A DNA stretch of 64,000 nt from Minwuia thermotolerans (GTDB lineage Bacteria; Pseudomonadota; Alphaproteobacteria; Minwuiales; Minwuiaceae), in NCBI GenBank assembly GCA_021604565.1, contig BQJF01000011.1:1-64000 (forward strand), written 5' to 3'. The position numbers were made by a program, and so were the translations under genes. Below, piece by piece: positions 53,802-62,931 of the stretch (position 1 is the stretch's first letter; every line of letters starts with the position of its first letter). The notes beneath the pieces were generated by a model. It did no database searches. It was given only the letters and a program-made list of their open reading frames with translations, and had not been told where the DNA came from.

Positions 53802-54710
53802 TCAGCCCCGGTCCTGCTCGGCGCGGTAGTTGTAGGCTTCCTCGAACAGCCACTCGCGAAAGGCGCGGATCATCGGGCGGTCGGCGGTGCGGGGCAGATG
53901 CACCAGATAATAGGCCATGTCCGATGTCAGCGTGATCGGGAACGGCGCCACCAGCCGCCCCGCCACGATATCTGCATAGGCCAGGACATGCCGGGCCAGC
54001 GCCACCCCCAGCCCTTCGGCGGCGGCCTGCAGCAGCATGGCGGAATTGTCGAACATCGGCCCGCGCCGGGGGTCCGCGCCCTCCACCCCCGCCGCGGTCA
54101 GCCACTCCTGCCAGCCGACGGGGTAGTCATCGTGCAGCAGGGTGTGATTCTTCAGGTCATCCGGACAGCGCAAGGCGGTCGGCCCCTCCAGCAGGGCCGG
54201 GCTGCAGACCGGGAAGACCGCATCGTCGAACAGCCGGTGCACGGTCAGACCGGGATAGTTGCCCCGCCCGGAACGGATGCCGAGGTCGAACGGCTCCACC
54301 TCCAGATCGACGATCCCCTCCGACGTAGAGAGCAGGACGTCGATCTCCGGGTGCCGCGCACGGAAGGACCCCAGCCGCGGCACCAGCCACTTCGACGCGA
54401 ATGACGGCATGCAGGTGATGCGCAGCTCCGTATCGTCCCCCTGCACCGTGATGCGCTGCACGGCGGTTTCAAGCTGGTCCATGCCATCGCGCACGCCGGG
54501 CAGCAGCAGTTGCCCGGCCTCCGTCATCAGGATCTCGCGGTTACGGCGCTGGAACAGCTTGGCGCCGAACCAGTCCTCCAACCCCTTGACCTGGTGGCTG
54601 ATCGCCGCCGGGGTCACGTTCAGCTCCGACGCTGCCCTTGTGAAACTTAAATGACGGGCAGCGGCCTCGAAGGCGCGAAGAGCGTTAAGAGGCGGTAAAC
54701 GGCGGGCCAT
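53802..54710 (-). CDS. LysR-family regulator, GcvA-like
   Basis: A 302-residue LysR regulator of the GcvA subgroup: RLPPLNALRAFEAAARHLSF, AASELNVTPAAISHQVKGLED and LFQRRNREILMTEAG make up the DNA-binding domain; the effector domain starts near residue 90. It is the first gene before the binding-protein/permease/ATPase genes on the same strand and is also divergent from the DUF1127/OsmC pair, so either could be its target. Confidence 0.93.
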   Translation of the reverse strand: MARRLPPLNALRAFEAAARHLSFTRAASELNVTPAAISHQVKGLEDWFGAKLFQRRNREILMTEAGQLLLPGVRDGMDQLETAVQRITVQGDDTELRITCMPSFASKWLVPRLGSFRARHPEIDVLLSTSEGIVDLEVEPFDLGIRSGRGNYPGLTVHRLFDDAVFPVCSPALLEGPTALRCPDDLKNHTLLHDDYPVGWQEWLTAAGVEGADPRRGPMFDNSAMLLQAAAEGLGVALARHVLAYADIVAGRLVAPFPITLTSDMAYYLVHLPRTADRPMIRAFREWLFEEAYNYRAEQDRG

Positions 54711-54716
54711 GGCATT

Positions 54717-54730
54717 TCTCGCATATGAGA
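54717..54730. promoter_or_regulatory. Candidate LysR-type operator
   Basis: TCTC-GCATAT-GAGA is an inverted repeat just upstream of the LysR start, in the A+T-rich space shared with the divergent DUF1127 gene. It is the best dyad in that region but short. Confidence 0.3.
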
Positions 54731-54842
54731 TTTTCTAACAGACTAGCTGAGAAAGCATCGTTTGTAAGTACCCACTCCCGGTTCTAGATGATCAGGTGTC
54801 GCGGCAAGCCGCCGGACACACTCGCACCCAAGGAGAGAAACC

Positions 54843-55073
54843 ATGAGCCGGACCTACACAACTGTCCGGTATGGACAGCCGACCCTGTCCTACCGCCCTC
54901 TGAACACCATTCTGGGCCCGGTGCTGCGCATCGCATCCCTGCTGAATGTGTGGGAGAAGCGCATGGTGGAGCGTCAGAACCTGGCCGAGATGGATGACCG
55001 CATCCTGCGCGACATGGGCATTGACCGCATGTCCGCAACCCAGGAAGCTGAAAAGCCCTTCTGGAGGAACTGA
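54843..55073 (+). CDS. DUF1127 protein
   Basis: A 76-residue small protein with the C-terminal DUF1127 module LAEMDDRILRDMGIDR preceded by RMVERQNL. DUF1127 proteins of alphaproteobacteria include small arginine-rich proteins linked to RNA turnover and to phosphate or carbon metabolism. GGAGAGAAACC precedes the ATG. It lies six bases before the OsmC-like gene and is likely co-transcribed. Confidence 0.88.
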   Translation: MSRTYTTVRYGQPTLSYRPLNTILGPVLRIASLLNVWEKRMVERQNLAEMDDRILRDMGIDRMSATQEAEKPFWRN

Positions 55074-55079
55074 TCGCGC

Positions 55080-55562
55080 ATGTCCGACACTGGACACCAT
55101 ACCTATCAGACCAACCTGACATGGACCGGCGCGGCAGCCGGGTTCGCGGATTACGAATCCTATGACCGGACCCACCAGCTTGCCGCGCCGGGCAAGCCGA
55201 CCCTGACCACAAGCTCCGACCCGGCCTTCCTGGGCCTGCCGGAACTGTGGAACCCCGAGGACATGCTGCTCGGCGCCCTGTCGAGCTGTCACATGCTCAG
55301 CTATCTCGCCTGCTGCGCCCGCGCCCGCATCACGGTGCTGGACTATACCGACCAGGCCACCGCCACGATGGTGGAGAACGGCAAGGGCGGCGGCGCCTTC
55401 ACGGAGGCAACGCTGCGCCCCGTCGTCACCATCGCCCAGCCGGACAAGATCGAACACGCCCGCCGCCTGCATGGCACGGCCAGCAAGGTGTGTTTCATCG
55501 CCAATTCAGTGAATTTCCCCGTGCACCACGAGGCCGAGATCCTGGTCGCGGAAGAGGGCTGA
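55080..55562 (+). CDS. OsmC/Ohr-family peroxide-reducing protein
   Basis: A 160-residue OsmC-family protein. The first catalytic cysteine is in LGALSSCHMLSYLACCA and the second in KVCFIANSVNFPV; these reduce organic hydroperoxides with a dithiol donor. The N-terminal TNLTWTGAAAGF and YESYDRTH segments belong to the OsmC-like rather than Ohr branch. Immediately follows DUF1127. Likely a stress gene. Confidence 0.92.
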   Translation: MSDTGHHTYQTNLTWTGAAAGFADYESYDRTHQLAAPGKPTLTTSSDPAFLGLPELWNPEDMLLGALSSCHMLSYLACCARARITVLDYTDQATATMVENGKGGGAFTEATLRPVVTIAQPDKIEHARRLHGTASKVCFIANSVNFPVHHEAEILVAEEG

Positions 55563-55812
55563 ACAAAGCCTTTCGACTATTCGGTCAGGACCGCTCCGCC
55601 AACCGCTTTGACCTGCACACTCCCAGACCGAGCGATCAACGAGAAAATGTCGGGTTTCTCTCAAGCAGGTCTGATGTTAGGCTTTCCGAAAAGTTGAACG
55701 CTCGACTTTTATGCTCTCTCAGAACGCAGATGCTGCGTTGCCAAGCATCATCATTGCAGACATGTGGGCATAAAAGACCGGACTGCGCATGATCAAATAA
55801 TCTGGAACATCC

Positions 55813-56109
55813 ATGAAATACCAGAATCGCGACTTTAATAACAAGATACTAATTCAAACCTGTCGCAACCTGAAGACAATTGCAATTGTTCACATTGCAA
55901 CTTTTCTAATATTGTTTCTATATTTTCTAGATTCATCACTGACCATATCAATACTCGAATCGACAACACCTCACTATGGGATAATATTTCTCTCATCCGC
56001 ACTTTTCGTCATGATCTATCTCGGAAGGATTGTGGCAAATCTCGACGAGATGATTTTCGAACTTGGTCAGAGGGACAAGCATTCGAGAGAAATGCACTTG
56101 GATACCTGA
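55813..56109 (+). CDS. Unrecognised small membrane protein in an A+T-rich patch
   Basis: A 98-residue protein I do not recognise. It has two hydrophobic segments, about residues 21-40 (IAIVHIATFLILFLYFL) and 55-73 (YGIIFLSSALFVMIYLG), with a basic N-terminus and a charged C-terminus. Base composition and codons (ATA, TTA, AAA, AAT, CTA) are clearly A+T-rich compared with all neighbours, suggesting later acquisition. The ribosome-binding site is weak (GGAACATCC). It sits between OsmC and the convergent fliP gene. May be a real orphan gene or a chance frame. Confidence 0.45.
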   Translation: MKYQNRDFNNKILIQTCRNLKTIAIVHIATFLILFLYFLDSSLTISILESTTPHYGIIFLSSALFVMIYLGRIVANLDEMIFELGQRDKHSREMHLDT

Positions 56110-56142
56110 GCATACCTCCGATGTTCCGGGAAGCGCACGCCG

Positions 56143-56886
56143 CTACCCCCCACCGCCCCCGACGAAGCTGCGGACCAGGCTTTCCGCGACCAGGTTCCAG
56201 CCGTCGACGATGACGAAGAAGATCAGCTTGAACGGCAGCGAGATGATGATCGGGGGCAGCATCATCATGCCCATCGACATCAGCACGCTGGCCACCACCA
56301 TGTCGATGACCAGGAATGGGATGAACAGCAGGAACCCGATCTCGAAGGCGCGTTTCAGTTCGGAGATCATGAAGGCCGGGATCAACACCTGAAGCGGTGT
56401 TTCCTCCGGCGTCAGTCCCTCCGTGTCGATGCGTCCGATGTCGATGAACAGCGCCAGATCCTTTTCCCGCACATGCGCCAGCATGAAGGTGCGGATCGGT
56501 GCGACCGCACGGGTGAGGCCTTCGCGCTCGTCCACTTCCTCGTTCAGCAGGGGCTGGATGCCGTCGTTCCAGGCGGCCTCGAACGTCGGGGCCATGATGA
56601 ATGCGGTCAGGAACAGGGCAAGGCTGATGATCACCACGTTCGGCGGCGTCGTCTGCACACCCATGGCGGAGCGCAGCAGCGACAGCACGATGACGATACG
56701 GGTGAAGGATGTGACGACGACCAGAATGGCCGGGGCCAGGCTGAGCACCGTCAGCATCAGGACAAGCTGCAGCACCCGCCCCGTGAAACTGCCGCCTTCG
56801 CCCAGGTCGATGGCCACGTCCTGCGCCACGGTCGGGGTCGCCGTGAACAGCAGGCATGCCGCGATCAGCAGGAACAGATGCCTCAC
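56143..56886 (-). CDS. fliP: Flagellar export apparatus protein FliP
   Basis: A 247-residue core subunit of the flagellar type III export gate: signal-like N-terminus LLIAACLLFTATPTVAQ, TSFTRIVIVLSLLRSAMG, the conserved LIPAFMISELKRAFEIGF and VIDMVVASVLMSMGMMMLPP. Its ATG overlaps the fliO stop (ATGA). Ends in a glycine run. Forms the FliP5-FliQ4-FliR1 pore with products of the divergent operon. Confidence 0.98.
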   Translation of the reverse strand: MRHLFLLIAACLLFTATPTVAQDVAIDLGEGGSFTGRVLQLVLMLTVLSLAPAILVVVTSFTRIVIVLSLLRSAMGVQTTPPNVVIISLALFLTAFIMAPTFEAAWNDGIQPLLNEEVDEREGLTRAVAPIRTFMLAHVREKDLALFIDIGRIDTEGLTPEETPLQVLIPAFMISELKRAFEIGFLLFIPFLVIDMVVASVLMSMGMMMLPPIIISLPFKLIFFVIVDGWNLVAESLVRSFVGGGGG

Positions 56887-57146
56887 GACTGCACCCCCGT
56901 CCCGGCGGGCGGCGTGATGCCGGTCTCGATCACCGACTCACCCGTGGGGCCGACGACCAGCAGGTGCTCACGGTCATCACGGCGCACCAGGACCAGCTTG
57001 CGGCGGGTGTCCAGGCTCTGCACCGCGACGATGCCGATGCGGCCATTGCCGCCGGTGACCTTTGGCGCGAGGCCATAGCGACGGGCCAGCCAGGCCGCAC
57101 CGGCAATCATGCCGATGATCAGCACCAGCGCGCCGAGAAATCTCAT
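56883..57146 (-). CDS. fliO: Flagellar assembly protein FliO
   Basis: An 87-residue FliO: one N-terminal membrane helix (MRFLGALVLIIGMIAGAAWLARR), then the cytoplasmic IGIVAVQSLDTRRKLVLVRRDDREHLLVVG typical of FliO/FliZ proteins. Helps assemble FliP rings. The ATG at 57146 is chosen because the helix starts there; the frame extends to 57317. Overlaps fliP by four bases. Divergent from flgB. Confidence 0.9.
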   Translation of the reverse strand: MRFLGALVLIIGMIAGAAWLARRYGLAPKVTGGNGRIGIVAVQSLDTRRKLVLVRRDDREHLLVVGPTGESVIETGITPPAGTGVQS

Positions 57147-57276
57147 GTAATCCAGAATGTCCAAACCTGCGGGGCCTTCTGCCTTTGCCGCCCGGGGCCG
57201 CGCATCGCGGTGCCGGAACGAACGGGATGGGAACGGGAATTTCTCTCCCGCAGGCGCGATGTTTGAAGGTGTTTGG

Positions 57277-57291
57277 TTAACGTTCCGATAA
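57277..57291 (+). promoter_or_regulatory. Candidate CtrA site in the divergent flagellar promoter region
   Basis: TTAA-N7-ATAA, one mismatch from the CtrA consensus TTAA-N7-TTAA, lies between fliO and flgB. A further TTAC-N6-TTAA occurs about 55 bases nearer flgB. In CckA/CtrA bacteria flagellar early genes are CtrA targets, and cckA is the last gene of this operon. Confidence 0.45.
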
Positions 57292-57419
57292 CGCCGGGAC
57301 GCAACGGGGCAGGTCATGCGGCTGTCGGGACCGATCGTTACCTTTCATTAATCTTCTCCGTTCATTGTTGGACGGATCAATGAACCCGCAGCCCCCGAAC
57401 CGTTCGTGGAAACCGCCCG

Positions 57420-57827
57420 ATGCTGATGAAGGACATACCGGTATTCTCCGCCCTGACGCGCCAGATGGACTGGCTTGGCGCGCGGCAGAAGGTACTGGCC
57501 CAGAACATCGCCAATGCGGATACGCCGGGCTACAGCGCCAAGGACCTGAAGCCGCTGACGTTCGAGGAACTGGTGCACAAGCCGCAGGCGACGATGCGGA
57601 CCACCAAGACGAACGCGGGCCACATCGCCCCGCCGGGCGAGGCGGATGATGCCTATGCCCGGGCGAAGGGCGAGAACTACGAATCGACACCATCGGCGAA
57701 CTCGGTGGTGCTGGAGGAAGAAATCCTGAAAGTCAGCGACACGCGCATGTCCTACGACCTGGCCGTGTCGCTCTATCGCAAGCACATGCAGATGATGAAG
57801 ACCGCCATTGGCGGTCGCGGCGGCTGA
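57420..57827 (+). CDS. flgB: Flagellar basal-body rod protein FlgB
   Basis: A 135-residue proximal rod protein with the rod-family N-terminal signature QKVLAQNIANADTPGYSAKD (residues 23-42) and a C-terminal amphipathic helix. First gene of flgB-flgC-fliE-fliQ-fliR-flhB-cckA. Start could be ATG 57420 or ATG 57426; ribosome-binding site is weak in both cases. Confidence 0.96.
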   Translation: MLMKDIPVFSALTRQMDWLGARQKVLAQNIANADTPGYSAKDLKPLTFEELVHKPQATMRTTKTNAGHIAPPGEADDAYARAKGENYESTPSANSVVLEEEILKVSDTRMSYDLAVSLYRKHMQMMKTAIGGRGG

Positions 57828-57857
57828 TCGCTCAGCGGCTGAAACCGGGAGAGTCTG

Positions 57858-58262
57858 ATGGACCTCGAAAAGACAATGATCACCTCCGCCTCCGGCATGC
57901 GCTCCCAGAGCGCCCGGATGCGGATCATTGCGGAAAACATCGCCAACGCGCACTCGACCTCCATGACGCCGGGGGCCGATCCCTACCGTCGCAAGATCAT
58001 GACATTCCAGCAGACCATGCATGCCTCGGGCGCGCCGACGGTGGAGATCGACAAGATCAGCACCGACCAGAAGCCGTTCGAGAAGAATTACGATCCGGGC
58101 AACCCCGGCGCGGACGGCAGCGGCTACGTCAAGCTGCCGAACGTCAACCCGCTGATCGAGATGGTGGACATGAAGGAAGCCCAGCGTTCCTACGAGGCCA
58201 ATGTCACCGTCATCGAGAACGCCAAGGCCATGATGTCGCGCACGGTCGATCTGCTGCGCTGA
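57858..58262 (+). CDS. flgC: Flagellar basal-body rod protein FlgC
   Basis: A 134-residue proximal rod protein: SARMRIIAENIANAHSTSM near the N-terminus, YVKLPNVNPLIEMVDM and the C-terminal SYEANVTVIENAKAM rod signature. Polymerises with FlgB, FliE and FlgF to form the rod. GGGAGAG precedes the ATG, 30 bases after flgB. Confidence 0.97.
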   Translation: MDLEKTMITSASGMRSQSARMRIIAENIANAHSTSMTPGADPYRRKIMTFQQTMHASGAPTVEIDKISTDQKPFEKNYDPGNPGADGSGYVKLPNVNPLIEMVDMKEAQRSYEANVTVIENAKAMMSRTVDLLR

Positions 58263-58333
58263 GCCATAGCCAGAGACTTAGCCTGAAACTTTCCTGAAAC
58301 CCCATTCGCCCCCCCCTTCAAGGAGCTTCCAGT

Positions 58334-58660
58334 ATGGATGTCACGCTGCAGAACGCGGCCATGGCCTATGGCAAGGCCCTGGGCCGAGGCGGAGATGCGG
58401 ACCCGAGCGGTTCGGACACCGGCATGGTCAGCGGCGCCCAGGGCGGCAGCTTTGCCGACATGGTGCGCGAGGCGGCAGAAGGCGCCGTCGGATCGCTGGA
58501 GAAGTCCGAACAGGTTGCCATGTCGTCGAACGTCGACAAGGCCGGTCTGACTGACGTCGTCGTCGCGGTAAACAATGCGGAGATCGCATTGCAGACCGTG
58601 GTGGCCGTCCGCGACCGGGTCGTCGACGCCTACCAGCAGATCATCCGCATGCCGATCTGA
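58334..58660 (+). CDS. fliE: Flagellar hook-basal body protein FliE
   Basis: A 108-residue FliE, the adaptor joining MS ring/export gate to the rod: FADMVREAAEGAVGSLEKSEQVA, then ADLTDVVVAVNNAEIALQ-like DVVVAVNNAEIALQT and the C-terminal VVDAYQQIIRMPI. AAGGAG precedes the ATG. 71 bases after flgC. Confidence 0.97.
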   Translation: MDVTLQNAAMAYGKALGRGGDADPSGSDTGMVSGAQGGSFADMVREAAEGAVGSLEKSEQVAMSSNVDKAGLTDVVVAVNNAEIALQTVVAVRDRVVDAYQQIIRMPI

Positions 58661-58672
58661 CGGGGGTCTGAC

Positions 58673-58951
58673 ATGAGCCCCGTCGAAGTCGTCGACATCG
58701 GACGCAGCGCCATCTGGGTGCTGCTGAAGACCGCCGCCCCCGTCATGCTGATCGCCCTGAGCGTCGGACTGGTCGTTTCCCTGTTCCAGGCCCTGACCCA
58801 GATGCAGGAAATGACTCTCGCCTTCGTGCCGAAGATCCTGGCGATCTTCATCGCGCTGGTGGCACTCGCCCCCTACATGATCGGTGAACTGACCGGTTTC
58901 ATGGACCAGATCGCGCAACGCATAGCCGCGTCCGGCCAGATTGCCGGGTAG
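58673..58951 (+). CDS. fliQ: Flagellar export apparatus protein FliQ
   Basis: A 92-residue two-helix subunit of the export gate: MLIALSVGLVVSLFQALTQMQEMTL then FVPKILAIFIALVALAPYM. It starts with ATG 58673, 12 bases after fliE, and is followed by fliR after five bases. Confidence 0.98.
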   Translation: MSPVEVVDIGRSAIWVLLKTAAPVMLIALSVGLVVSLFQALTQMQEMTLAFVPKILAIFIALVALAPYMIGELTGFMDQIAQRIAASGQIAG

Positions 58952-58956
58952 CGATC

Positions 58957-59718
58957 GTGCTGGCCGAGGTCCTGCCTGTCACGATCTTCTCCACCATGCT
59001 CATCTTCGCCCGCGTCGGGGCGATGATCATGGTGTTGCCGGGATTCGGTGAACCCTATGTGTCGCCGCGTGTCCGGCTGGGCATCGCCCTCGCCCTGTCC
59101 ATCGTGCTGCAGCCCGTCCTTGTCGCCACACTGCCGCCGATCCCGGAACAGCCGGTCAGCCTGCTGCCGCTGGTGGCCGGAGAAGCCCTGATCGGCATCT
59201 TCATCGGCGGGGCCGCGCGCCTGCTGGTCACTGCCCTGCACGTGGCAGGTATCGTCATCTCCTTCCAGGCCAGCCTCGGTTTCGCGCAGTTCTTCGATCC
59301 GGCCCAGGGCGCGCAGGGCGCACTGCTGGGCAGTTTCCTCAGCATCATGGGCCTGGTGATGATCTTCATGGCCGACCTGCACCACATGATGATGTATGCG
59401 ATCAGCGACTCCTACGTGCTGTTTCCGGCGGCCACCGTGCCCCCGATGGAAGACTTCGCGAAGACCGCCGCAGGCTGGGTCGCCAACAGTTTCCTGATCG
59501 GGGTGCAGATTTCCGCCCCCTTCATCGCCTATGCCCTGGTGCTCTATATCGGCATGGGCCTGGTCAATCGTCTGATGCCGCAGATGCAGGTCTTCTTCAT
59601 CGTCATGCCGCTGCAGATCATGCTCGCCTTCGTCATCATGATGATGGTCATGGGTGCGAGCATGATGTGGTTCCTGGACCACTTCGAAAGCGGTCTTGCC
59701 ATGTTCCTGGTGCAATAG
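58957..59718 (+). CDS. fliR: Flagellar export apparatus protein FliR
   Basis: A 253-residue gate protein with about six helices: RVGAMIMVLPGFGEPYVSPRVR, the PLVAGEALIGIFIGGAARLL segment and PQMQVFFIVMPLQIML. It starts with GTG 58957. The product docks FlhB, whose gene follows after ten bases. Confidence 0.97.
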   Translation: MLAEVLPVTIFSTMLIFARVGAMIMVLPGFGEPYVSPRVRLGIALALSIVLQPVLVATLPPIPEQPVSLLPLVAGEALIGIFIGGAARLLVTALHVAGIVISFQASLGFAQFFDPAQGAQGALLGSFLSIMGLVMIFMADLHHMMMYAISDSYVLFPAATVPPMEDFAKTAAGWVANSFLIGVQISAPFIAYALVLYIGMGLVNRLMPQMQVFFIVMPLQIMLAFVIMMMVMGASMMWFLDHFESGLAMFLVQ

Positions 59719-59728
59719 GGGGGAACGC

Positions 59729-60835
59729 ATGGCCGCTGATGGGCAGGACAAGTCGGAAAAAACCGAAGAACCGACAGAACAAAAACTGCAGGAGGCCCTG
59801 AAGAAGGGCCAGGTCGCCAAGAGCCAGGAAGTCGGTCACTGGTTCATGATGGTCGGCACCGCCGCGCTGCTGATGTTCATGATCGGCAATGCCGGGGCGA
59901 TCCTGTTCGGCAGCATGCGCGCCTTCGTCGCCTCCCCGGACCTGATCATCGTCGATGCCGGGGCGATGCAGGGCCTGTTCAACGATGTGGTCGGCAGTGT
60001 CGCCTATGCCGTGCTGCCGATCATGGGGGTGCTGGCGATCCTGGCGGTAATCAGCACGGCTGTGCAGCATCCGATCAAGCTGACACCGGAGAAGATCAAG
60101 CCACAGCTTTCCAAGGTCTCCCCCATTGCCGGCCTGAAACGCCTGTTCTCCATCAACTCGCTGCTGGAGTTCGCCAAGGGTATCCTGAAACTGACCCTTG
60201 TCGCCTTCGTCGCCTTCTCGCTGATCTGGCCCGACTTCGACACCCTGCCCCAGTTGATCTCCGTACCGCCGCTCGGCATCCTGGAGTTCGTGCGCGTGGA
60301 GGCGCTGACGATGGTCGGCGGTGTGTTGGCGGTGATGACCGTGATTGCGGCGGCCGACTTCGCCTATCAGAAATGGAAGACACGGCAGGACCTGCGCATG
60401 TCCCGCCGCGACATCAAGGACGAGCAGAAGCAGTCGGACGGCGACCCGATGATCAAGCAGAAGATCCGCGCCATCCGCATGGAACGCTCCCGCCGCCGCA
60501 TGATGGCCGCCGTGCCGGAGGCCAGTGTCGTGATTGCCAACCCGACGCATTTCGCCGTGGCGCTGAAATACGACATGTCAGCCATGGCTGCGCCGGTCTG
60601 CGTGGCGAAGGGTGTCGATCAGGTGGCGCTGAACATCAGGCAGGTCGCAGAGGACAATGCTGTTCCGGTCGTCGAGAACCGTCCGCTTGCACGCGCCCTG
60701 CACGCAGTCGTGGAACTGGATGAGGAAATACCGCCGGAGCACTACAAGGCCGTGGCGGAAGTGATAAGCTATGTCATGAACCTGAGCCAGAGTTACAGCG
60801 GCGGGCGCGCACCCGCGCGGAGCATTCAGAATTGA
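59729..60835 (+). CDS. flhB: Flagellar export switch protein FlhB
   Basis: A 368-residue FlhB. KSEKTEEPTEQKLQEALKKG at the N-terminus, four membrane helices, then the cytoplasmic domain with the autocleavage motif NPTH starting at Asn271. Cleavage between Asn and Pro switches export from rod/hook to filament substrates. ATG 59729 has GGGGGGAA before it. Its stop overlaps the TTG start of cckA. Confidence 0.98.
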   Translation: MAADGQDKSEKTEEPTEQKLQEALKKGQVAKSQEVGHWFMMVGTAALLMFMIGNAGAILFGSMRAFVASPDLIIVDAGAMQGLFNDVVGSVAYAVLPIMGVLAILAVISTAVQHPIKLTPEKIKPQLSKVSPIAGLKRLFSINSLLEFAKGILKLTLVAFVAFSLIWPDFDTLPQLISVPPLGILEFVRVEALTMVGGVLAVMTVIAAADFAYQKWKTRQDLRMSRRDIKDEQKQSDGDPMIKQKIRAIRMERSRRRMMAAVPEASVVIANPTHFAVALKYDMSAMAAPVCVAKGVDQVALNIRQVAEDNAVPVVENRPLARALHAVVELDEEIPPEHYKAVAEVISYVMNLSQSYSGGRAPARSIQN

Positions 60836-62739
60836 CCGACCAGATCAGTCCACCGCCACACCTGACCTCCGGGCAGGACCGCGCCACGTCACGGCCCCCG
60901 ATGATGGCGCTCGCCATGGCCCTGCTCGGTATCCTGCTGGGCCTGCTGCTCGCCGCCGGTCAGCTCGACCTGAGCAATGAGATCCTCGGCGTCCTGGTGA
61001 CTGCCCTGTTCGTCGGCATGCTGCCGGTGATCTTTCGTCGCCGAAGCCCCGGTGCAACGGGCGGCAAACACGTGCACCTGCCCCCGCCAGTGCCGGAAGC
61101 AACGGCAGCCGACATCCAGCCGGTGGAGGAGAAGGTCGAGCCAGAGCCCGCGCCGCCGGTGCCGGTGGCCGCCGCCCCCGAAGCCCCTCTTGCCGATCCG
61201 GATCTGGTCGCGGAACTCCGCCAGGAGATCGCGCATATCCGGCACAATTTCGAGCGTTTCGGCAATGGCGCACCGATCGGGATCATCGTCGTCACGGAGG
61301 ACGGGAGCGTCATCCGGGCGAACGGCGCGGTTGGCCGCATGTTCGGCACCAGGGGCAAGGAGATGGGCCGCAACTGGATCGAATTCGTCGATGAGAAGGA
61401 CCGGGAGGCCGCCCTGCTGCGACAGACGCAGTTGATGGAGGGCAATGACTCGCTTGACCCGGTGGAAGTGAAGCTCGCCGGCAGTGCGGCCCGGGTGGCG
61501 CGTATCCATGGCACCTGGCTGGACCGGATCGACGATGAACGGGTTCTCGTGTTCTATCTGATCGACGCCACGGAGCAGCGCAGTCTGGAAGCACAGTTCG
61601 CGCAGAGCCAGAAGATGCAGGCCGTCGGGCAGTTGGCGGGCGGTGTCGCGCATGATTTCAACAATCTGCTGACGGCCATGATCGGATTCTCCGACCTGCT
61701 GCTCATGCGTCATCCGCCGGGCGACCCGTCCTACGCCGACATCGTCCATATCAAGCAGAACGCCAATCGGGCGGCGGCGCTGGTGCGCCAGTTGCTCGCC
61801 TTCTCCCGGCGCCAGACCCTGCGCCCCAAGGTGCTGAACCTGACCGACGTGCTGGCCGACCTGTCGGACCTGCTGCGGCGCCTGATCGGGGAGCATCTGA
61901 ACCTGCGCATCGTGCATGATCGCGACCTGGGACTGGTCAAGGTCGATCAGGGGCAGATCGAACAGGTGGTGACGAACCTGGTCGTCAATGCGCGCGACGC
62001 CATGGAATCCGGCGGCACGGTATCCCTCGAAACCCGCAACGTGCGGATTGATGTGCCGGAACCGGTCGGCGACGAGATCATGCCCGTCGGGGATTATGTC
62101 GAGATCGCCGTCATCGATTCCGGGCACGGCATCTCGGCGGAGATCATCGCGAAGATCTTCGAACCCTTCTTCACGACCAAGGAAGTCGGGCACGGCACCG
62201 GCCTGGGGCTGGCCACCGTCTATGGCATCGTGCGCCAGACCGGCGGCTATGTGCTGGTCGAGAGCAAGGTCGATGCCGGTACGACGTTCCGCATCCTGCT
62301 GCCAAGGGTCGATGCGGATCCGGAGACCGCGCGGGCCAGCAGTCGTCGTGCCAGTGTCGACCTCACCGGCCAGGGCACCATCCTGCTGGTGGAGGACGAG
62401 GATGCGGTCCGCATGTTCGCGGTGCGGGCGCTGCGCAACAAGGGCTACACGGTGCTGGAGGCCGATAGCGGCGACACCGCGCTGGAGATCATCAGCAACG
62501 GTGAGCATGAGATCGACCTGATGGTCAGTGACGTGGTGATGCCGAACATGGACGGTCCCACCCTGATCCGCCGCGCGCGGGAGGTACGGCCCGACATTCG
62601 CGCCGTCTTTATCTCCGGCTATGCGGAGGAAGCCTTCCGCCGCAGCCTGGGCGACGACCTGACCGATGTGGAGTTCCTGGCCAAGCCATTCAGCCTGAAG
62701 GACCTGGCCGCGAAGGTGAAGGAACAGCTCGGCGGCTGA
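60832..62739 (+). CDS. cckA: CckA-type hybrid histidine kinase
   Basis: A 635-residue hybrid kinase. Two membrane helices (residues 23-40 and 48-66), a Pro-rich linker, one PAS domain (about 135-255), HisKA with phospho-acceptor His274 in [22 protein letters not shown], an ATPase domain ([20 protein letters not shown]) and a C-terminal receiver with phospho-acceptor Asp567 in [12 protein letters not shown]. This is the CckA layout: phosphate passes to ChpT and then to CtrA, which in this group controls motility and cell cycle. Start is TTG 60832, overlapping the flhB stop (TTGA), with GGAG nine bases upstream. Confidence 0.93.
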   Translation: MTDQISPPPHLTSGQDRATSRPPMMALAMALLGILLGLLLAAGQLDLSNEILGVLVTALFVGMLPVIFRRRSPGATGGKHVHLPPPVPEATAADIQPVEEKVEPEPAPPVPVAAAPEAPLADPDLVAELRQEIAHIRHNFERFGNGAPIGIIVVTEDGSVIRANGAVGRMFGTRGKEMGRNWIEFVDEKDREAALLRQTQLMEGNDSLDPVEVKLAGSAARVARIHGTWLDRIDDERVLVFYLIDATEQRSLEAQFAQSQKMQAVGQLAGGVAHDFNNLLTAMIGFSDLLLMRHPPGDPSYADIVHIKQNANRAAALVRQLLAFSRRQTLRPKVLNLTDVLADLSDLLRRLIGEHLNLRIVHDRDLGLVKVDQGQIEQVVTNLVVNARDAMESGGTVSLETRNVRIDVPEPVGDEIMPVGDYVEIAVIDSGHGISAEIIAKIFEPFFTTKEVGHGTGLGLATVYGIVRQTGGYVLVESKVDAGTTFRILLPRVDADPETARASSRRASVDLTGQGTILLVEDEDAVRMFAVRALRNKGYTVLEADSGDTALEIISNGEHEIDLMVSDVVMPNMDGPTLIRRAREVRPDIRAVFISGYAEEAFRRSLGDDLTDVEFLAKPFSLKDLAAKVKEQLGG

Positions 62740-62795
62740 TTCGGCTGCCGGGACACCTCAGCACCCACCAGGCACACCACTGCCGATTCAGACGT

Positions 62796-62810
62796 GAACA
62801 TTCATCGTAC
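62796..62810. promoter_or_regulatory. Candidate LexA-type SOS site upstream of recA
   Basis: GAAC-N7-GTAC lies 122 bases before the recA start and differs in one base from the alphaproteobacterial SOS box GAAC-N7-GAAC. A second GAAC pair nearer the gene has the wrong spacing (14 bases). Confidence 0.35.
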
Positions 62811-62931
62811 AAATGCAATATTTCTCTTTCATTCCAACGTATTGATGAAACCGCTTTGCAACGGGAACAAAATGCGTACATTGAACGCAATTGCACCTGA
62901 AGAGCAGCCTGTGAAATAAGGGAGCGGAAAC

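Noticed and set aside
60889-62508. A 539-codon minus-strand frame
   Set aside because: Mirror frame of cckA with no domain or ribosome-binding site.
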